From Azoarcus sp. DN11 (GTDB lineage: Bacteria; Pseudomonadota; Gammaproteobacteria; Burkholderiales; Rhodocyclaceae): 64,000 nt of DNA. Under the pieces are notes generated by a model that was not told the origin of the DNA, did no database searches, and was given only the letters and a program-made list of their open reading frames with translations. Both the position numbers and the translations under genes were made by a program. Below are positions 63,770 to 64,000 of this stretch, piece by piece. The stretch is taken from positions 4,402,001 through 4,466,000 of the forward strand of contig NZ_CP021731.1 in assembly GCF_003628555.1 (NCBI RefSeq), read 5' to 3'. Numbering within the stretch: position 1 is the first letter of the stretch; each line of letters begins with the position of its first letter.

Positions 63770-64000
63770 ATGAAAAAACTGCTCGTCCCAGTCCTTCTCG
63801 CAACTCTTCTCGCCGCGTGCTCCAGCACCGGCACCTTCGACAAACCCGCCGACGCTGCCGTCGATGAGCGCAGCAAGGGTGAAGGCTCCGGCGTCGCTAC
63901 CGTGACCGCCCCGAGCGCCGCGGGCTCCGGCATCGCCGCGCTGACCGACCCGAAGAACATCCTGTCCAAGCGCAGCGTGATGTTCGATTTCGACAGCTAC
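63770..64000 (+). CDS. pal: Peptidoglycan-associated lipoprotein Pal (N-terminal fragment)
   Basis: The first 77 codons are present before the window ends. The signal peptide has the lipobox LLAAC with Cys17, followed by a flexible Ser/Gly/Ala linker and the beginning of the OmpA-like domain (VMFDFDSY). Pal anchors the outer membrane to peptidoglycan and is the substrate of TolB. AGGAAA precedes the ATG. Confidence 0.95.
   Translation, partial: MKKLLVPVLLATLLAACSSTGTFDKPADAAVDERSKGEGSGVATVTAPSAAGSGIAALTDPKNILSKRSVMFDFDSY

Overview
The window is GC-rich, gene-dense chromosomal DNA from a betaproteobacterium. It most resembles Rhodocyclales of the Azoarcus/Aromatoleum/Thauera type. This is inferred from the gene neighbourhoods (ubiC-ubiA, fliW, a large beta-oxidation block, cys genes with a DUF934 partner, ybgC-tolQRAB-pal) and not from a database search. 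I see no tRNA, rRNA, CRISPR array, insertion sequence, integrase or phage gene. Nearly all DNA is coding, and many neighbours overlap by 1-8 bases, which indicates translationally coupled operons.

Region 1 (1-7361, minus strand): a housekeeping run of DUF2802 protein, SPOR protein, fliW, ridA, recG, ubiC, ubiA, a small exported protein with its own terminator, pyrF, and the 5' end of ubiD. Ubiquinone synthesis (ubiC, ubiA, ubiD) dominates. Region 2 (7475-10749): a YdcF-like membrane protein, a pirin, a RutE/HadB-type nitroreductase and an enoyl-CoA hydratase. Region 3 (10889-19847): an OmpR-type regulator and sensor kinase, divergent from a heavy-metal-type RND efflux operon (adaptor, CzcA-like pump, outer-membrane channel) and an extra lipoprotein.

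Region 4 (19873-32107, minus strand): a fatty-acid degradation block. It holds a TetR regulator, FadE-like dehydrogenase, FadI- and FadJ-like enzymes, a thioesterase, a FadL-like porin, and a second multifunctional enzyme with the opposite domain order plus its own thiolase. An AAAC-N4-GTTT element lies in front of the TetR gene. Region 5 (32221-45094): an ion channel, a DNase-I-fold hydrolase, a YddA/SbmA-like ABC protein whose ATPase motifs are degenerate, a GH5 and a GH13 glycosidase, rmuC, an Atm1-type ABC exporter, a CPA2 antiporter and an asparaginase.

Region 6 (45217-52834): cysB, divergent from tauE-cysI-DUF934-cysH-cysD-cysN, an APS-reductase route of sulfate assimilation. Between cysD and cysN, normally adjacent, lie 490 non-coding bases with two inverted copies of a palindromic repeat; this is the most unusual DNA in the window. 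Region 7 (52977-58519): a nitronate-monooxygenase-like flavoprotein with a C-terminal cysteine cluster, an NfeD/slipin membrane pair, and hslV-hslU. Region 8 (58560-64000): an internally duplicated STAS-domain protein, then ybgC-tolQ-tolR-tolA-tolB-pal, cut by the window edge.

No clearly new multi-gene system is evident. The best candidates for a second look are the paired repeats inside cysDN, the ATPase-dead ABC protein with its structured leader, and the duplicated STAS protein.
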